Of a stretch of DNA of 64,000 nucleotides, positions 36,420 to 47,495 are shown piece by piece. Source of the DNA: Zhengitettix transpicula. Taxonomy: Eukaryota; Arthropoda; Insecta; Orthoptera; Tetrigidae. Within the stretch, counting starts at the first letter, position 1. Each line of letters opens with the position of its first letter. The stretch is taken from contig CM073590.1 in assembly GCA_037074705.1 (NCBI GenBank), forward strand, positions 115,898,100 through 115,962,099, given 5' to 3'. The position numbers and the translations under genes were made by a program. Under the pieces are notes generated by a model. It was not told where the DNA came from. It did no database searches and saw nothing but the letters and a program-made list of their open reading frames with translations.

Positions 36420-36720
36420 ATATTCATTGAACCGCTCTCGACTTATAATATACACAAGCCCAGGCGCAGAGGGGGCAGTTCCGACTAAAGGAAAGGTTAG
36501 GTAACTGAGAAACTTATTCCCTATTTGCTAATAGCGTCTTAAGCACCTTAGAGCGGCGTAATTATAACCTGTTCAAAGAGACTTGCAGATTGGCCTTTCG
36601 CGGAACTCTGACACCCTGCCTGCCGCAACAACCTGCTTTATATTCAAATCAGCGCAATAAAGACCGTATATCGTGCCAGTATCCTAGTATCTCTATTTCG
36701 TGCACTCATGACTTTTTTTT
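36420..36720. promoter_or_regulatory. Candidate conserved non-coding element
   Basis: Complex, GC-richer sequence with TTTGCTAATAGCG near 36524, GGCGTAATTATAACC near 36555 and TTGGCCTTTCGCGG near 36590. No open frame of note. Confidence 0.3.
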
Positions 36721-36819
36721 ATTCGTGAAAATCACTTGTATACATTTAAAAGCTTGAGTTTTCGGTGGGAAACGGGAGGCTTTGTGGGTTCGATACTTCG
36801 TGGTGCCGAGTGCTCAAGT

Positions 36820-36965
36820 TGATTATCGCGATCAAGATAATTAAAAATAGCAGTTAAATGTTATGAAAAATGTTTGTTAATGTAGCATAATATAGCATTA
36901 TATTTATATAATGTTGATTCAATACATCTAACTACTATCTAAAATTATCTTGAACGCGATAATCA
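36820..36965. mobile_element. Palindromic MITE
   Basis: TGATTATCGCGATCAAGATA begins a 23-bp arm (36820-36842) that matches the reverse complement of 36943-36965 at 22 of 23 positions. Similarity continues inward for roughly another 20 bp at lower identity. The interior is AT-rich and non-coding. No target duplication was resolved, so the superfamily is unknown. Confidence 0.75.
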
Positions 36966-37324
36966 ATGTTCTACTGATATAGTTTGATTTTTCATTCATG
37001 ATAATTGATAGCTTTTTGCTATTATGTAAACTCCTCACTTCATTCTAAAATAAACAAGAATCTTGAAACTGCTACACTACAGAAAACCCATGACATCTAT
37101 TCGTAGCTGTCGACAGGAGATAAATGCCAGGAACTGATTTAGTGTTGAGACAGTGCATATTTATAGTCATGAGACGAACAAAACGTTTCTAGTGCTTTTG
37201 TGATGCGATCATTTTTTTAAATATCTGTCACTGTAAATATTAGTTAGTGTTAAATATTTAGTTACTCAGCGTAAGCAATAAGGATAATTTATGTTGTATT
37301 TCATTTTACGTACATAACAACTGT

Positions 37325-37421
37325 GGATTGTATCCCTAAACTTAATAACTAATTATGTAATCACTTATATAAAATCCGATTTCCACATAAGAGGGCTAAC
37401 GCAGAATAAATCTATCTATCA
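37325..37421 (+). mobile_element. LINE 3' end with TCTA tail
   Basis: ATAAGAGGGCTAACGCAGAA followed by TAAATCTATCTATC matches the ends of 8736-8854 and 60846-60945. Upstream similarity is weaker, so this is an older or different subfamily copy. Confidence 0.55.
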
Positions 37422-37631
37422 ATAACGATTACATATTCAGAAGAAGAATGATACCAGACCTTCAGAAGAATATAAAATGGGTTACAACAGAACGAAACAC
37501 GTGTTTAATAAAAAGAGACCCTTCTCCTACATTTCTTGCTGATGAAAATAATCTCTTGCTTCACTTTAAAATTATAGTACTATTTTCCGAATAACAATTG
37601 AAGCAAAGTTTTTTTTCTCTCTCAAAGGGCT
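37422..37631. other. Non-coding spacer
   Basis: AT-rich, containing a short direct repeat TTCAGAAGAA (about 37437 and 37460). Confidence 0.5.
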
Positions 37632-37639
37632 ACAGACGT

Positions 37640-38244
37640 GGCGCCGTATTTTGAGCGGCCGTACCGTGAGCGGACAACAGTCCCTTCCTCAATTCTGACC
37701 GCAGGTATAAAGCTTTCCGAAGAGCAACTTTATCAGTCTTTAACAATGATTATAAATTATCATTTTTGTACACTCTTCCTTTGTTGGAATTTTTAGGAAC
37801 ACAGATTTTGAAATTAGATCATTTAATTAACTTTACAACTCCTAAAGAGGTCCTAATAAATTAGAGATTAAATTTTGACAATTATTTTCTATTATAATGT
37901 TTAAAAATTTAAATTAATAATAAATTTATAACTAAACAGGTTGATGTTTTCATTAATTTAAGGATGTCAAATAAATATAACCGTTAAAAGATTTGTATCT
38001 TAATTGATCATTTCTATGCATATTTATTAAACGAATCACTACTACTCAGAGATAGAAATTATAAATCCAGATAAGTTTGAGAAATGTTATACATTAAACT
38101 TGTATTACATTCACTTACTGTGACTGATAAAGTTGCTCTTCGGAAAACTTTATACCTACTCACTCAGCGGTCAGGATTGAGGAAGGGACGATTAAGGAAG
38201 GGACTGTTGTCCGCTCGGGGCACGGCCGCTCAAAATACGACACC
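37640..38244. mobile_element. Foldback MITE with perfect 8-bp target duplication
   Basis: Arms of about 120-130 bp begin GGCGCCGTATTTTGAGCGG at 37640 and, on the other strand, GGTGTCGTATTTTGAGCGG from 38244. Both arms extend through the AGTCCCTTCCTCAATTCTGA region to the AAAGTTGCTCTTCGGAAA region. ACAGACGT flanks the element exactly on both sides (37632-37639, 38245-38252). The right arm has gained an internal duplication of AGGAAGGGAC. The interior is AT-rich and non-coding. An 8-bp duplication fits hAT, P or Merlin transposition; the GG-starting ends favour Merlin slightly. A frame at 38084-38311 is a shadow of the arm. Confidence 0.85.
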
Positions 38245-38638
38245 ACAGACGTGGACTGAATTTCACATAATTTTCAGCGTAACTAATGAGTTATTAAACA
38301 TAAAGAAATAAATAGAAGGCAATTCGCATTTTCGAGGAACAAGCGATTTGTTCCCTGTAAGGAAAACACTCCCCAATGTTACACAACATACTAGATGTAA
38401 CAATGTCCGATGACTGGACATCATCTACTAACTTTTCCGGCCGCTATTCTCAAAATTTTCAATTTTCAACTTCTCTCCGTGTTACTTAAAAATTGCGTCT
38501 TCTGTTTAAATAAAGTTGGCAACACGCCTTTAGATGTGAATACTGTTTTAAATAGTAATCGCAATGTATATAATTTTTTATATAAATAATATTTTTATTT
38601 TCGTCTGTATATATTATAAATTAACGACATTTTCAGAC

Positions 38639-38876
38639 AATTTAAAATATTTGATTCAACACTTTAACGACGTTTCAGTACGCTTTTGGAGATTAATTGA
38701 TTTTAATTTAAATATTATAATAGAGGAATAAGAAGAACTATATACTGTTAATCTGTGATTAGAAAGATTGCATAAAAAATTGTTACGGTAAAACATGACA
38801 ACTTTATTAAAACCTGAGGAAAGTACAAAAACGCACTGAAACGTCGTAAAGTGTTAAATAAAATATTTCAAATTCT
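38639..38876. mobile_element. Palindromic element with hammerhead-like core
   Basis: The left arm (AATATTTGATTCAACACTTT then AACGACGTTTCAGTACGC) and the right arm (GCACTGAAACGTCGTAAAGT then GTTAAATAAAATATTT) are diverged reverse complements over about 45 bp. The right arm has a full hammerhead-like core; the left retains only GAAACGTC (minus, 38669-38676), its first box lost. No ORF. Confidence 0.7.
38814..38845 (+). ncRNA. Hammerhead-ribozyme-like motif
   Basis: CTGAGGA at 38814-38820 fits CUGANGA. AGTAC and GCACT can form an imperfect stem II around an A-rich loop. GAAACGTC at 38838-38845 supplies the second box and a GUC cleavage triplet. Stem I (AAC with GTA) is weak. Self-cleavage is untested. 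Confidence 0.5.
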
Positions 38877-40536
38877 TTAATATATGTTTTTAATGGATTT
38901 TAATGTATTTAACGCTATGAGAAAAACACTTCACAGATAAAAGCATAACATGAATATGATATATGTCTAAAGCTTCCGATGAAATTAACCGAATGTAGAG
39001 ACTATATGTGGTTTTTAAAACAGTCTAATTAAATCAAATAAAAATTATATATTAACTTATGGAAATAATAGGGTAGTGTCCTTTACTTTTGATCCTGCCA
39101 CGCTTCCCGTAACAGTCAGCCTAATTTATTTAAACAAGTGGAAACAAACGAAGCTGTCTTCTTCGGTGTCGTTGCAATGATCCAACAAGAAAATACTAAT
39201 TATTTTTCGAAGTTGAACAAATCAAGCTCGCAAACACGAAAAAATTGTCATCATTCTGCGGTTCCACAAGTAACAAATGATCCTTACTCTCCGAAGAATA
39301 AATCTCGTGGGTGGATAGGCAAAATTGTGGTAGATTTACGACGCCCTTCACCGCGTTATTGCGTAATTCTTATAAAAATACAGTTATTCCCGTTTAGAAC
39401 TATTGAAAGACCCTACAAGCAAATAAAAATAGTTAACGAAGTTATTCGGCGTTCGTTAGTGATCGTAAATATTATAAAATAGTCTGGAAACACTGCAAAC
39501 TAACGCTCTAAAACATTTCTCATATACAGTGATTGAGAAGATCTTAATCATCAAGTCAAAGAGTCAGTAACGTTATATCAATACAAATGTTTTAATATCT
39601 CACACACGGTGTTCGAAATTAATATTTGAAAGACAACGTACCTGGATTTAATCGACATACTAACTGGAAACAGATGAATTTGTAAGCGCCATTTCTTTCA
39701 TTTTTGTAGCATGAAAAGCAGTGTAATATAAGCTTCACATTAATTGGTACCTTTATATGAGGAGTTACAATTTTCGATTTCTGAGAGCAGTGGAGAGGAT
39801 GATAATTCAAACGTAATAAAGATAACACCAATAACGAGGTGGAATAAAAATTTTCTGCAGTTTGCAACAATGAATAACTCAAGTATCTCTTCGTCTTTAT
39901 ACATATGATTCACAGGGAAAACTTCAATATCTCATAAGATATAAGTTCATTTTCTTGCGGTACGTAGGACCGTGGTAAAAAGAGACTACTGAAAATAATC
40001 GGGATCCACGGAAAACGTTTCCAATTTGGGCAGTTGAAACATTTTCTCTTAGAATCTATACAATATTATTTTACGAACAAAGACATGACCGCCAGATTTC
40101 CAAACGAACCAAATACTTTGAAAAATCATAAAATTCATAATAACTAATATCTGTGAATTATAATATTTCTAATAAACTTATCCGAATCTCCTTTGCTATT
40201 TTACTTAACTTATACTGCGGATTAAATACTACGTCGTGAAAATATGGAGGACCAATAAGAACCGAAGTGACTTAGGACATTATACTGAATGGCAACGATG
40301 GTAATCCAGGGATGTAATTTTTTTAGTTCCATAGGGTGATGAGACACAGGACTCAGTAATACCTTAGCTGGACTTCGGAAATTTTACTCCGTATTGACAA
40401 AAATGCATCATTTAAAATTATTAATCATAATTTTTCAAGTAATTTTGCACTATGTTAGTCTACTGTATTTATAATTATAAATGATTTTTTCCACAATAAT
40501 ATGTTTATAATGCACATATCTCTGTATTTACTTCGC
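38877..40536. other. Non-coding DNA, nothing firmly recognised
   Basis: A 114-codon frame at 39138-39482 uses a GTG start in AT-rich DNA and shows no domain. An 87-codon minus frame at 39619-39882 likewise. Confidence 0.45.
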
Positions 40537-40570
40537 CTGAAGAGAGTCCACGCCAGAACTGAAACATGTC
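40537..40570 (+). ncRNA. Isolated hammerhead-like motif
   Basis: CTGAAGA at 40537-40543 fits the first box. AGTCC pairs imperfectly with GAACT as stem II. GAAACATGTC at 40561-40570 provides the second box and a GUC triplet with two extra bases in the stem III position. No inverted partner was found nearby. It may be the remnant of a Penelope-like or retrozyme-like insertion. Confidence 0.5.
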
Positions 40571-40889
40571 GCAATTTAGCAATTAATTAACAAAACAGTT
40601 TCTTCAACTGTGTTATTGACTGTTAGTTATCAAATTTTTTCTACTCAGACGTAACACTTAAGATACTTTTAAACTGCATTAAATTTTCTTCAAATTTCCT
40701 ATATCATATCTGTATCCGTTTAGATGATGCATTTAGTCCATCTCCGATAAGTAGTTGTCAATAAAATGCAGAAGCCGACTGGATATGTCTCTGAAGTTTG
40801 ATTTGATGTTAGGAACCCAGAGATTTCTGTGCCGTGAATATTTGAAGCATTTAAGAAATAATTCAGAAAATGTGTCGACGTGAACCCAC

Positions 40890-41340
40890 TTTGCGCTGTG
40901 TTAGATGGTTTTTATTAAATACGCCGTCCGCAAACATCGGACAAGAATGTGTCCGCCTACCATATGTTCGTCTGGTATCGCATTGTTAGAGGATTGCTGT
41001 AGGGCAGGCAATTACAGCTGCGTCCTTGCAACGTCGCGTCGCGACGCCGCGCCGAGCAGTGCGAATGGCTTCGTATCGACAGACAGACGCGGAGGCTCCG
41101 TCATTAGAGGGGGGCCATTCCTCATCCGGCCCCCGTAATAAGATTACAGCTAATTACTGCTCCTGATGTAGCATTAAGCATAATTAACGGTGATGGAGTC
41201 CGAAAATTCCAGCACAGCCGTAACTCGGCGGGCAATTATCTCCCAGAAGGCAGACGTGGTTTCTTTTATTGCGGTACCGGGCGTTCCACAACTCGACGCG
41301 CGGGAAGCGATCTTAGCCTCAAAAACTAGACTCGCACAAA
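40890..41340. promoter_or_regulatory. GC-rich candidate conserved element
   Basis: CpG-dense (CGTCGCGTCGCGACGCCGCG near 41030), then AT-core motifs AGCTAATTACTGC near 41148 and GCATAATTAACGGTGATGG near 41176. A 77-codon frame (40905-41138) has no domain. A regulatory island is the favoured reading; an alternative first exon or promoter is possible because of CpG density. Confidence 0.35.
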
Positions 41341-42506
41341 CGAACTATTAATTTATTTCACTCAAAAAGCATCCGAGCAGTATCCTGTTGAAGAACACTT
41401 TTTTTTAACCACTCCAAAAAACAACAGGTTCTTCACATACAGTCACTGCAATTTCGTTTGTTTCCCCCCTAGTCAGGACAATTTCACCTGACAACGAAGT
41501 CACTTCTAATTCCTTAGCGTAGGTTTTCAATGCTATATTATTATATATTTTTTATTCGCATAGAATTACTGTCGTAATTACTTTCAGGCTCCGCAATACG
41601 CCTTGTGAACGACTTTATTTCCTGTTGTGATCTCTAGCTAATCGTTCAAATTTATCCACAAAGAAAAAAAATAATTTCAAAATTCGTTGAGGCAATAATT
41701 TTGTGGGCAAAAGTTATTTGAGAATATAATTAAATAATATTGTTTTCTTTGTTATCTTCCTAAAAGTGGACATAAATTTCAAGATCAAATTAACGAACGA
41801 TCATCTAACATTCTTGATATTTCCTCCTTTAATTTCTAGCATTGATGACCTTCTTCGAAATATTATTTTTAGGTGCAGTATCAATCACTATAAGTGTCCA
41901 TAAACAAGGAATTCAATTATTTGACTCAAAGATATGTTCCAGCAGAAAAATAAATATTGTTATTTAAGACAGCATTTCAGCATCCTCAGAAATTATTTTT
42001 CCCTTTTTTGTTACTTAGACACATTAAGTCTAATTTCAAGAATTTTTTCACCTTTACCTTTTGCATTAATGTCTGCGCCTTTTTGTAGAAATAATTCTAG
42101 AACCTTTTTTTATTGAAGTTTTAGGTCACATCAACAAAAATCTTGTCATTAGCGACCTAGTTACCGTTATTTTGTGCTACTTACTTAAATGATATTACAT
42201 CATTTATGTGCTACACGGTACGTTATTTAAATAAGGTTGGATAGCTGCTTCTGCTATAAATTTTATGGGTTAGTTATTACCTTCCTATTTTTGCAGAAGT
42301 CGAGTCTTGAGAGTGTGGGCCACGATTTTTTCTCCTGATTTCAAGTTATTATTTTGTAGGAATAAAAATCTTTTACAGTCTCCAGTAATATTTATTTCTT
42401 TAGTTTCAAAGCTTTCGAAATCTGTTTCATACTCATTCCGCGATTTTGAATTACATAGGAAACGATATTTAATTCTCGGGCTTCTAACCCAGTGAAAAAT
42501 AGTATG
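41341..42506. other. Non-coding DNA, nothing recognised
   Basis: AT-rich; two frames of about 60 codons (41934-42116, 42307-42495) without motif. Confidence 0.45.
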
Positions 42507-42540
42507 CGCGACGTTTCGGTGACGATCACTGTCATCGTTT
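42507..42540 (-). ncRNA. Degenerate hammerhead-like motif
   Basis: The minus strand reads ACGATGA, CAGTGATCGTCACC (GTGA pairs with TCAC) and GAAACGTCGCGC. The second box, the hairpin and the GUC triplet are present, but the first box has lost its CT. This is a pattern I associate with insect Penelope-type repeats; that link is from memory. Confidence 0.4.
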
Positions 42541-42599
42541 TATTCATTCTTTACACCGAGAAAGACTGCATTATATAGTGTGAATCAATAGATGTGCTG

Positions 42600-42990
42600 T
42601 TACAGTTTTTAAATGCGCGATATTTCTACATACCTTAGATAGTCAAGATATTCTTAAAAAAATTAATTCTCAAGTTCCAAAAACTAAGAATTTATTAATC
42701 CTTTTTTCATTATTGAGGCCGATACACATACACACTATAAGCAGACCTATGGTCAGTCTGTACTCAATATCTTAAACTGTGCAGTTTACAAATATTTAGT
42801 AAAAATGCCAGATAAATTAGTTTTCCGAAAATTTCTATTTATTGTGACTAATTTATTGTTGCGTTTTTTTAATTATTGTGTTTTTTCATTTCATTTTATA
42901 TTACTTGTATATTATTTTATGTTATTAGTATTAAGTTAAGAGGAATGTACAAATTTACTGATTCTGTTACGTAGCTAATTTTTGCTAAAT
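42600..42990 (+). mobile_element. LINE 3' fragment with RT C-terminal relic
   Basis: An open stretch at 42647-42775 reads ILKKINSQVPKTKNLLILFS and ends IHIHTISRPMVSLYSIS before a stop. This is the INxxVP...xxSPMxRxxxxxN layout of the ORF2 C terminus in Jockey-type LINEs. The following 200 bp is a T-rich 3'-UTR-like tract. Dead fragment. Confidence 0.45.
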
Positions 42991-43354
42991 AAAATTATTT
43001 ATTATCCAGAAAATCAATATTGTAATATATATGTTATTATCCTAATCATGTTTCTAATATAAAAATCTACAAATTGAGACTGCAACGGCAGATTTTTTTA
43101 GTGAGACTGATAATTATAAAACCGCATGAAATGGGCAAAGAGTTTTGGTGAAGATAAAATTTGATTATTCAGGTCTTATTTCAAAAAACAATTCATTTAT
43201 ATAAAATATTAATAGAGCTATTGTTCGACTCTGAAATCTGTAAAAACAAAAGGAAAAGATAAATATTCAAGTTTTCGTTAAATGAACAGGAATATACTGT
43301 GTGTGAAGTATATAATTCAATTTTTGAGCTTATTAGGAATCAATTTCCCCAGTT
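42991..43354. other. AT-rich non-coding DNA
   Basis: Nothing recognised. Confidence 0.5.
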
Positions 43355-43660
43355 TTGCGTCTTTGAAGGCCAACGAGCGGGAAGTCATTACCCTTAGACG
43401 CAACGGTGCGCAGATTTGCTTTTTGCTACCTGATTGCTGTGGTTAACAATACTTCCTCATTCCGTCGAGACACTTGCTTGAACACTGCTTTCGCTGCAAC
43501 TATTACAAATATAGGAAAAGAACGTTGGATTCTTTTTACAAGCAATTAGGCTCCGATTTGGAAATTAATCGGGTGGACATAAAGACATGACAGCGGCCGT
43601 CTGTGCGACAAGTCCTTGTGAAGAGGACCACGGACATTATTTGTGATCCAAAGAGAAAGC
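43355..43660. promoter_or_regulatory. Candidate conserved non-coding element
   Basis: Complex sequence with ACGCAACGGTGCGCAG near 43398, AAGCAATTAGGC near 43540 and GGAAATTAATCGGG near 43559. No coding frame. Confidence 0.3.
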
Positions 43661-44287
43661 AAAAAGTAGTTTCTTAAGTTTATTTCTAGTACGTTATGTC
43701 ACCCGGAATTGCATTTTAAAATCTTCAGGGTAAAAAAGAAAATTATGTAACGAAGCTCGGCCAATAAAATAACAAATAATCAGGTTAATTTGAGAAAATA
43801 TTGAAAAAGCCTGTTGAGATTATGTAAGATTACTTTCTAATGTCTGTATTAACGTTTTATGTTGCTAACAATTAACACATATTATACCAAAATGTGAAAT
43901 TAATTATTATATCAATATCTGAAACAAATCTGTTTATTTAAAAGAAGAATCTTCGTCAAAAAATTAATGGATAGTTAAACAGTCAGATGTAATAGGAAAA
44001 TTAGCTAATCATAGTCCAATTAGAATAAAAATTCATTCAAATATCTGGCAGCGTCAAAATAAGTTATAATTGACCGTTATCAAAACTAAATGTTGTAAAT
44101 GTCACCAGGAAAGATTCAAAATTTTAATTTGTGAATGCAAGGTTGATGATGAAACTTTGGTCTCCGTTTATTAGTTATTAGAATTAATTATCTCCAGTCA
44201 TGCTGAGAAATGTATCGGAAAACTTTAGTTTAAAAACTAACTTTTATGGCTGCATATACTGGATAGTTTTCAAAAGTCTTTAAAACC
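43661..44287. other. AT-rich non-coding DNA
   Basis: Probably includes eroded LINE sequence upstream of the relic at 44288, but no frame is readable. Confidence 0.4.
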
Positions 44288-44377
44288 ACAATTTATAATT
44301 GTACTGTTCGTTCCCTGTCTGAATATTGTTCTCCTGCCTTATTTATCTTCACAAGATTACGAAAGCGCCGAGATTGA
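44288..44377 (+). pseudogene. LINE reverse-transcriptase relic
   Basis: A short frame reads TIYNCTVRSLSEYCSPALF, close to the LYxxxVRSxLEYCSPVW motif conserved near the C terminus of non-LTR reverse transcriptases. It ends at a stop after 29 codons. Only a fossil segment remains. Confidence 0.5.
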
Positions 44378-45067
44378 ATCTAAGGAAACAAAATGGAGCC
44401 CACATGTTAATAGTAGATGTTTAAAATATGCATGAGATTATTTGATTTAAAAGTACCTTTATTTTTACGTTACTAAACAATTTGTTAATTGGACATTGAG
44501 ACTATAGTATTAATAATATAAGCGATATTCATAATTAAGGTGTTAAAGGTAGGATTCCTTCTATGTATCGAGATTTAATTTTAAAGCAAATTGAGCTTAT
44601 TTAGAGTTATACCTGGCTTATCTAGTCCGTGTTATCTAGTCTATGTTAAAAACTAAAAGTTATTTGTAAAACCTGTAGCACGAATTATAAATTAATCTTT
44701 ATTATAATTATAATTTGGTAAATTACATAGAATAACTGTTTTCAACAATTTTGAGCACAACCATAACGTTTTATTTGTTTCTTACGGTCTTTTGCTCATT
44801 TTACTGTAACAAAATAGTCCCACAAAATTATACAATTTAAAATAAAATTACAATATATAATTAATTTTTTCATAATCATCCGTAAATCAAAATCTTATCT
44901 TTAAGCAACATTAATAATTCAGAAAGTTTTTAATCAAATAAATCAATATTAAAAGCATTTAAAAAAGTTGACATTCCCATTATGGGATTGTTTAAAGCAT
45001 AATAAGCTGTATAATGGTTTACCACAATTATATATTTCAGTCTAGAGATTCTAGAACTAACTCTAAA
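44378..45067. other. AT-rich non-coding DNA
   Basis: A small direct repeat TTATCTAGTC occurs twice at about 44617-44642. Otherwise nothing. Confidence 0.5.
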
Positions 45068-45725
45068 TTTCAATTGATCAAATAAATCGACGCAATCAAT
45101 TTCATTATTAACTTTTTTAAAAATAAATTTTAAATACCGAGAACAGCGTTCAAATTACAGAGAAGGAATTCATAGAGCTGTAGCAATATTTTATAATTAT
45201 ATTTTGTAAGTGGTTCTGGCAAATTCATTTGATAAGACATGATTCTATAAAACACCTGGCATTCAATTTCAACTTTCTTGATAATTTTTTTTCTGAAGGG
45301 TTCGGAAACTACAGATCCAAACATTAACGTGTCTTTCACCAACGATGCATATAACAGTTTAATAGCTATTGGGGAATGGAATAATTCACATTTTTGTCTA
45401 ACAAAACCCCTAAAATTGGCATAGCTTATTAATAAGTGTATTTTTATGTGCTTCAAATGTCATTTTTGAACCAAATATTATTCCCAAGTCTTTAATTACA
45501 TTAAATCTTTCCAATGCACAATCATCAGCATGATAAAATATATAATTTAAACAAATACTAATTTTATACTTTATTAAGTTATTAGTCTTATTTTATAATG
45601 CATTTTACTGATGCCTGTATTGCCGTTCCGTGCCGTCTGTAACCAAGGTATCTCGATACCTTTCAAACAAATGTTCTTCAGTAAGTAATATATCCGCTAG
45701 TTTTTACGTGTTCTCGTGAACAATC
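45068..45725 (-). mobile_element. LINE fragment, left arm of a long inverted duplication
   Basis: The minus-strand frame 45130-45456 contains LLYASLVKDTLMFGSVVSEP, the LYxSLVxSxLxxGSxVWxP motif of non-LTR reverse transcriptase C termini. The preceding minus-strand bases, in another phase, read FNVIKDLGIIF, the IKDLGVxFD motif. So this is a frameshifted ORF2 relic. The whole segment is repeated in inverted orientation at 46878-47495. It includes an AAGGTATC-TC-GATACCTT palindrome near 45647. Confidence 0.75.
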
Positions 45726-46877
45726 CCTCGTTTATTTCCAGAAATTCATTTCACGTCGTCGGGTTTTGGTATGACGACCTGAAGATGTTTTCCAGGCGAC
45801 ATAATTGTTGGATGTGGATACAATTGAATGCAAATCTGATCCGTCGATTTCTCATTTCAAAGGCAGCTCGACCGAATAATTTCAAAATAGATAAATTTTA
45901 AAATGGCTTGTAGGTTTAATTAAATAATTCTTCAAACTTTAATAGCCTAAAAAACTGGGGTGCCACGAATCCGATTTAAGGGATAAAAATTTTAATATTA
46001 CCATGGTTGAGTAAAATTTAATTTCACCTGGTCTTCTGTTATTTTAAGATTTTTCTTGTAAGGTTTCAAAGCGGAATGAAACGTTTTTAATTCAATATTT
46101 TCGGATTAGACACCCGTACGGAATCAAAGTATTCCTCCCCGAAATTGACACTGATAACTAACAAGTTACGGGCCTATCCTTGAAATTATTGCCTACGAAA
46201 GAGGAGATGTTTCCGCTGTAGGTAGTAATTTGAGGATTGCGCAGCTACGAAGAATTACGGACGGCTGATTCACCGCGCAGTGTAGCAGCTTGATGAGACT
46301 CGCTTAACACTGATGACACACGGAATTTTTTTTAAAAGGCTTTGGATGAGACAGAGGATTCGTCGGCCTTGTAAACTGCTTTGATAGGATCTACCAAAGT
46401 GTTCCGTCGTCTTACATGAATTTTTTTTACATATTTTACACCCCCCCCCCCCCACCTAACTTCATCCTAATATGCTTGTATACTGTGGTCACATTCCTCA
46501 TCTTATGTTACCTACTCTTGTATGATACTTTATTATTCATTGAAATTTCATATGATTTTGTAACAATCTCGATGTTTTCAGTTTTGAATAAAAGCCCCTG
46601 ATCTGACCAAACGTTATCCTCTATTCGTGATGATTCTTCACTTCAGTCAGTCTTTTCAATGCATGTGCCGAGTTAGAGAAAAGTTAATAAATCTCTGAAA
46701 GCTTCGATGCATTTCTCGAACAGAAACCGCGCTTGAATCCTTTCAGTAATACCTAACTGTACACTTTACAGGACAATTATGTAAGGAATTACACTTATCG
46801 GGAGCCAAATCTGTATCGTGATTTTGGTCAAATCAAATAACAATGGGAGGATTCCATTTATTTTGCATTCCGTTCAA
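45726..46877. other. Spacer of the inverted duplication
   Basis: About 1.15 kb of single-copy sequence between the LINE arms. It holds a 13-base C homopolymer at 46441-46453 and no recognisable gene. Confidence 0.6.
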
Positions 46878-47495
46878 TTCAAGAGAACACGTAAAAAGTA
46901 GCGGATATATTACTTTCCGAATAACATTTGTTTGAAAGGTATCGAGATACCTTGGTTACAGACGGCACGTAACGGCAATACAGGCATAAGTAAAATGGAT
47001 TATAAAATAAAAGAAATATTATAATAAAGTTTAAAATTAGACTTTTTAAAAGTTATATATTGTATTATGTTGATGATTGTGCCTTGGAAACATTTAATGT
47101 CATTAAAGATTTGGGAATAATATTTTGTTCAAAAATGACATTTAAAGCACGTAAAATGCACCTATTAATAATCTATGCCAATTTTAGAATTTTCTTAGAC
47201 AAAAGTGTGAATTGTTCCCACATAACTACTAAACTGTTATATTTATCGTTGGTGAAAGACACATTAATAGTTGGATCTACAGTTAGGTAACCATTCACAA
47301 ATAAATTTATCAAGAAAATTGAAATTGAATACCGTATTTTTTTTAGAATTATGTCTTATGGAATGAATTTGTCAGACACACTTACAAAATATAATTATAA
47401 AATCTGAACGCTGTTCTAGGTATTTAAAATTTATTTTTAAATAAGATAATAATGAAACTGATTGAGTCAATTTGATAAATTGAAATTTAAAGATC
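46878..47495 (+). mobile_element. LINE fragment, right arm of a long inverted duplication
   Basis: Reverse complement of 45068-45725 with moderate divergence and a deletion of about 40 bp near 47405. The plus-strand frame 47060-47290 reads FNVIKDLGIIFCSKMTFKAR and LLYLSLVKDTLIVGSTV, continuous across the point where the left arm is frameshifted. It ends at a stop after the GSxV motif. Confidence 0.75.

Noticed and set aside
39138..39482. 114-codon plus-strand frame
   Set aside because: Starts at GTG, not ATG, in AT-rich DNA, with no domain or homologous pattern.
45776..45812. CCTGAAGATG followed by CCAGGCGACAT, first-box-like sequence in the LINE inverted-duplication spacer
   Set aside because: The second box GAAA is missing, so it cannot be separated from chance.
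47060..47080. Y-V-D-D in the right LINE arm, looking like the reverse-transcriptase catalytic motif
   Set aside because: It sits only a few residues before IKDLG, far too close for the catalytic YADD; it belongs to the C-terminal linker.
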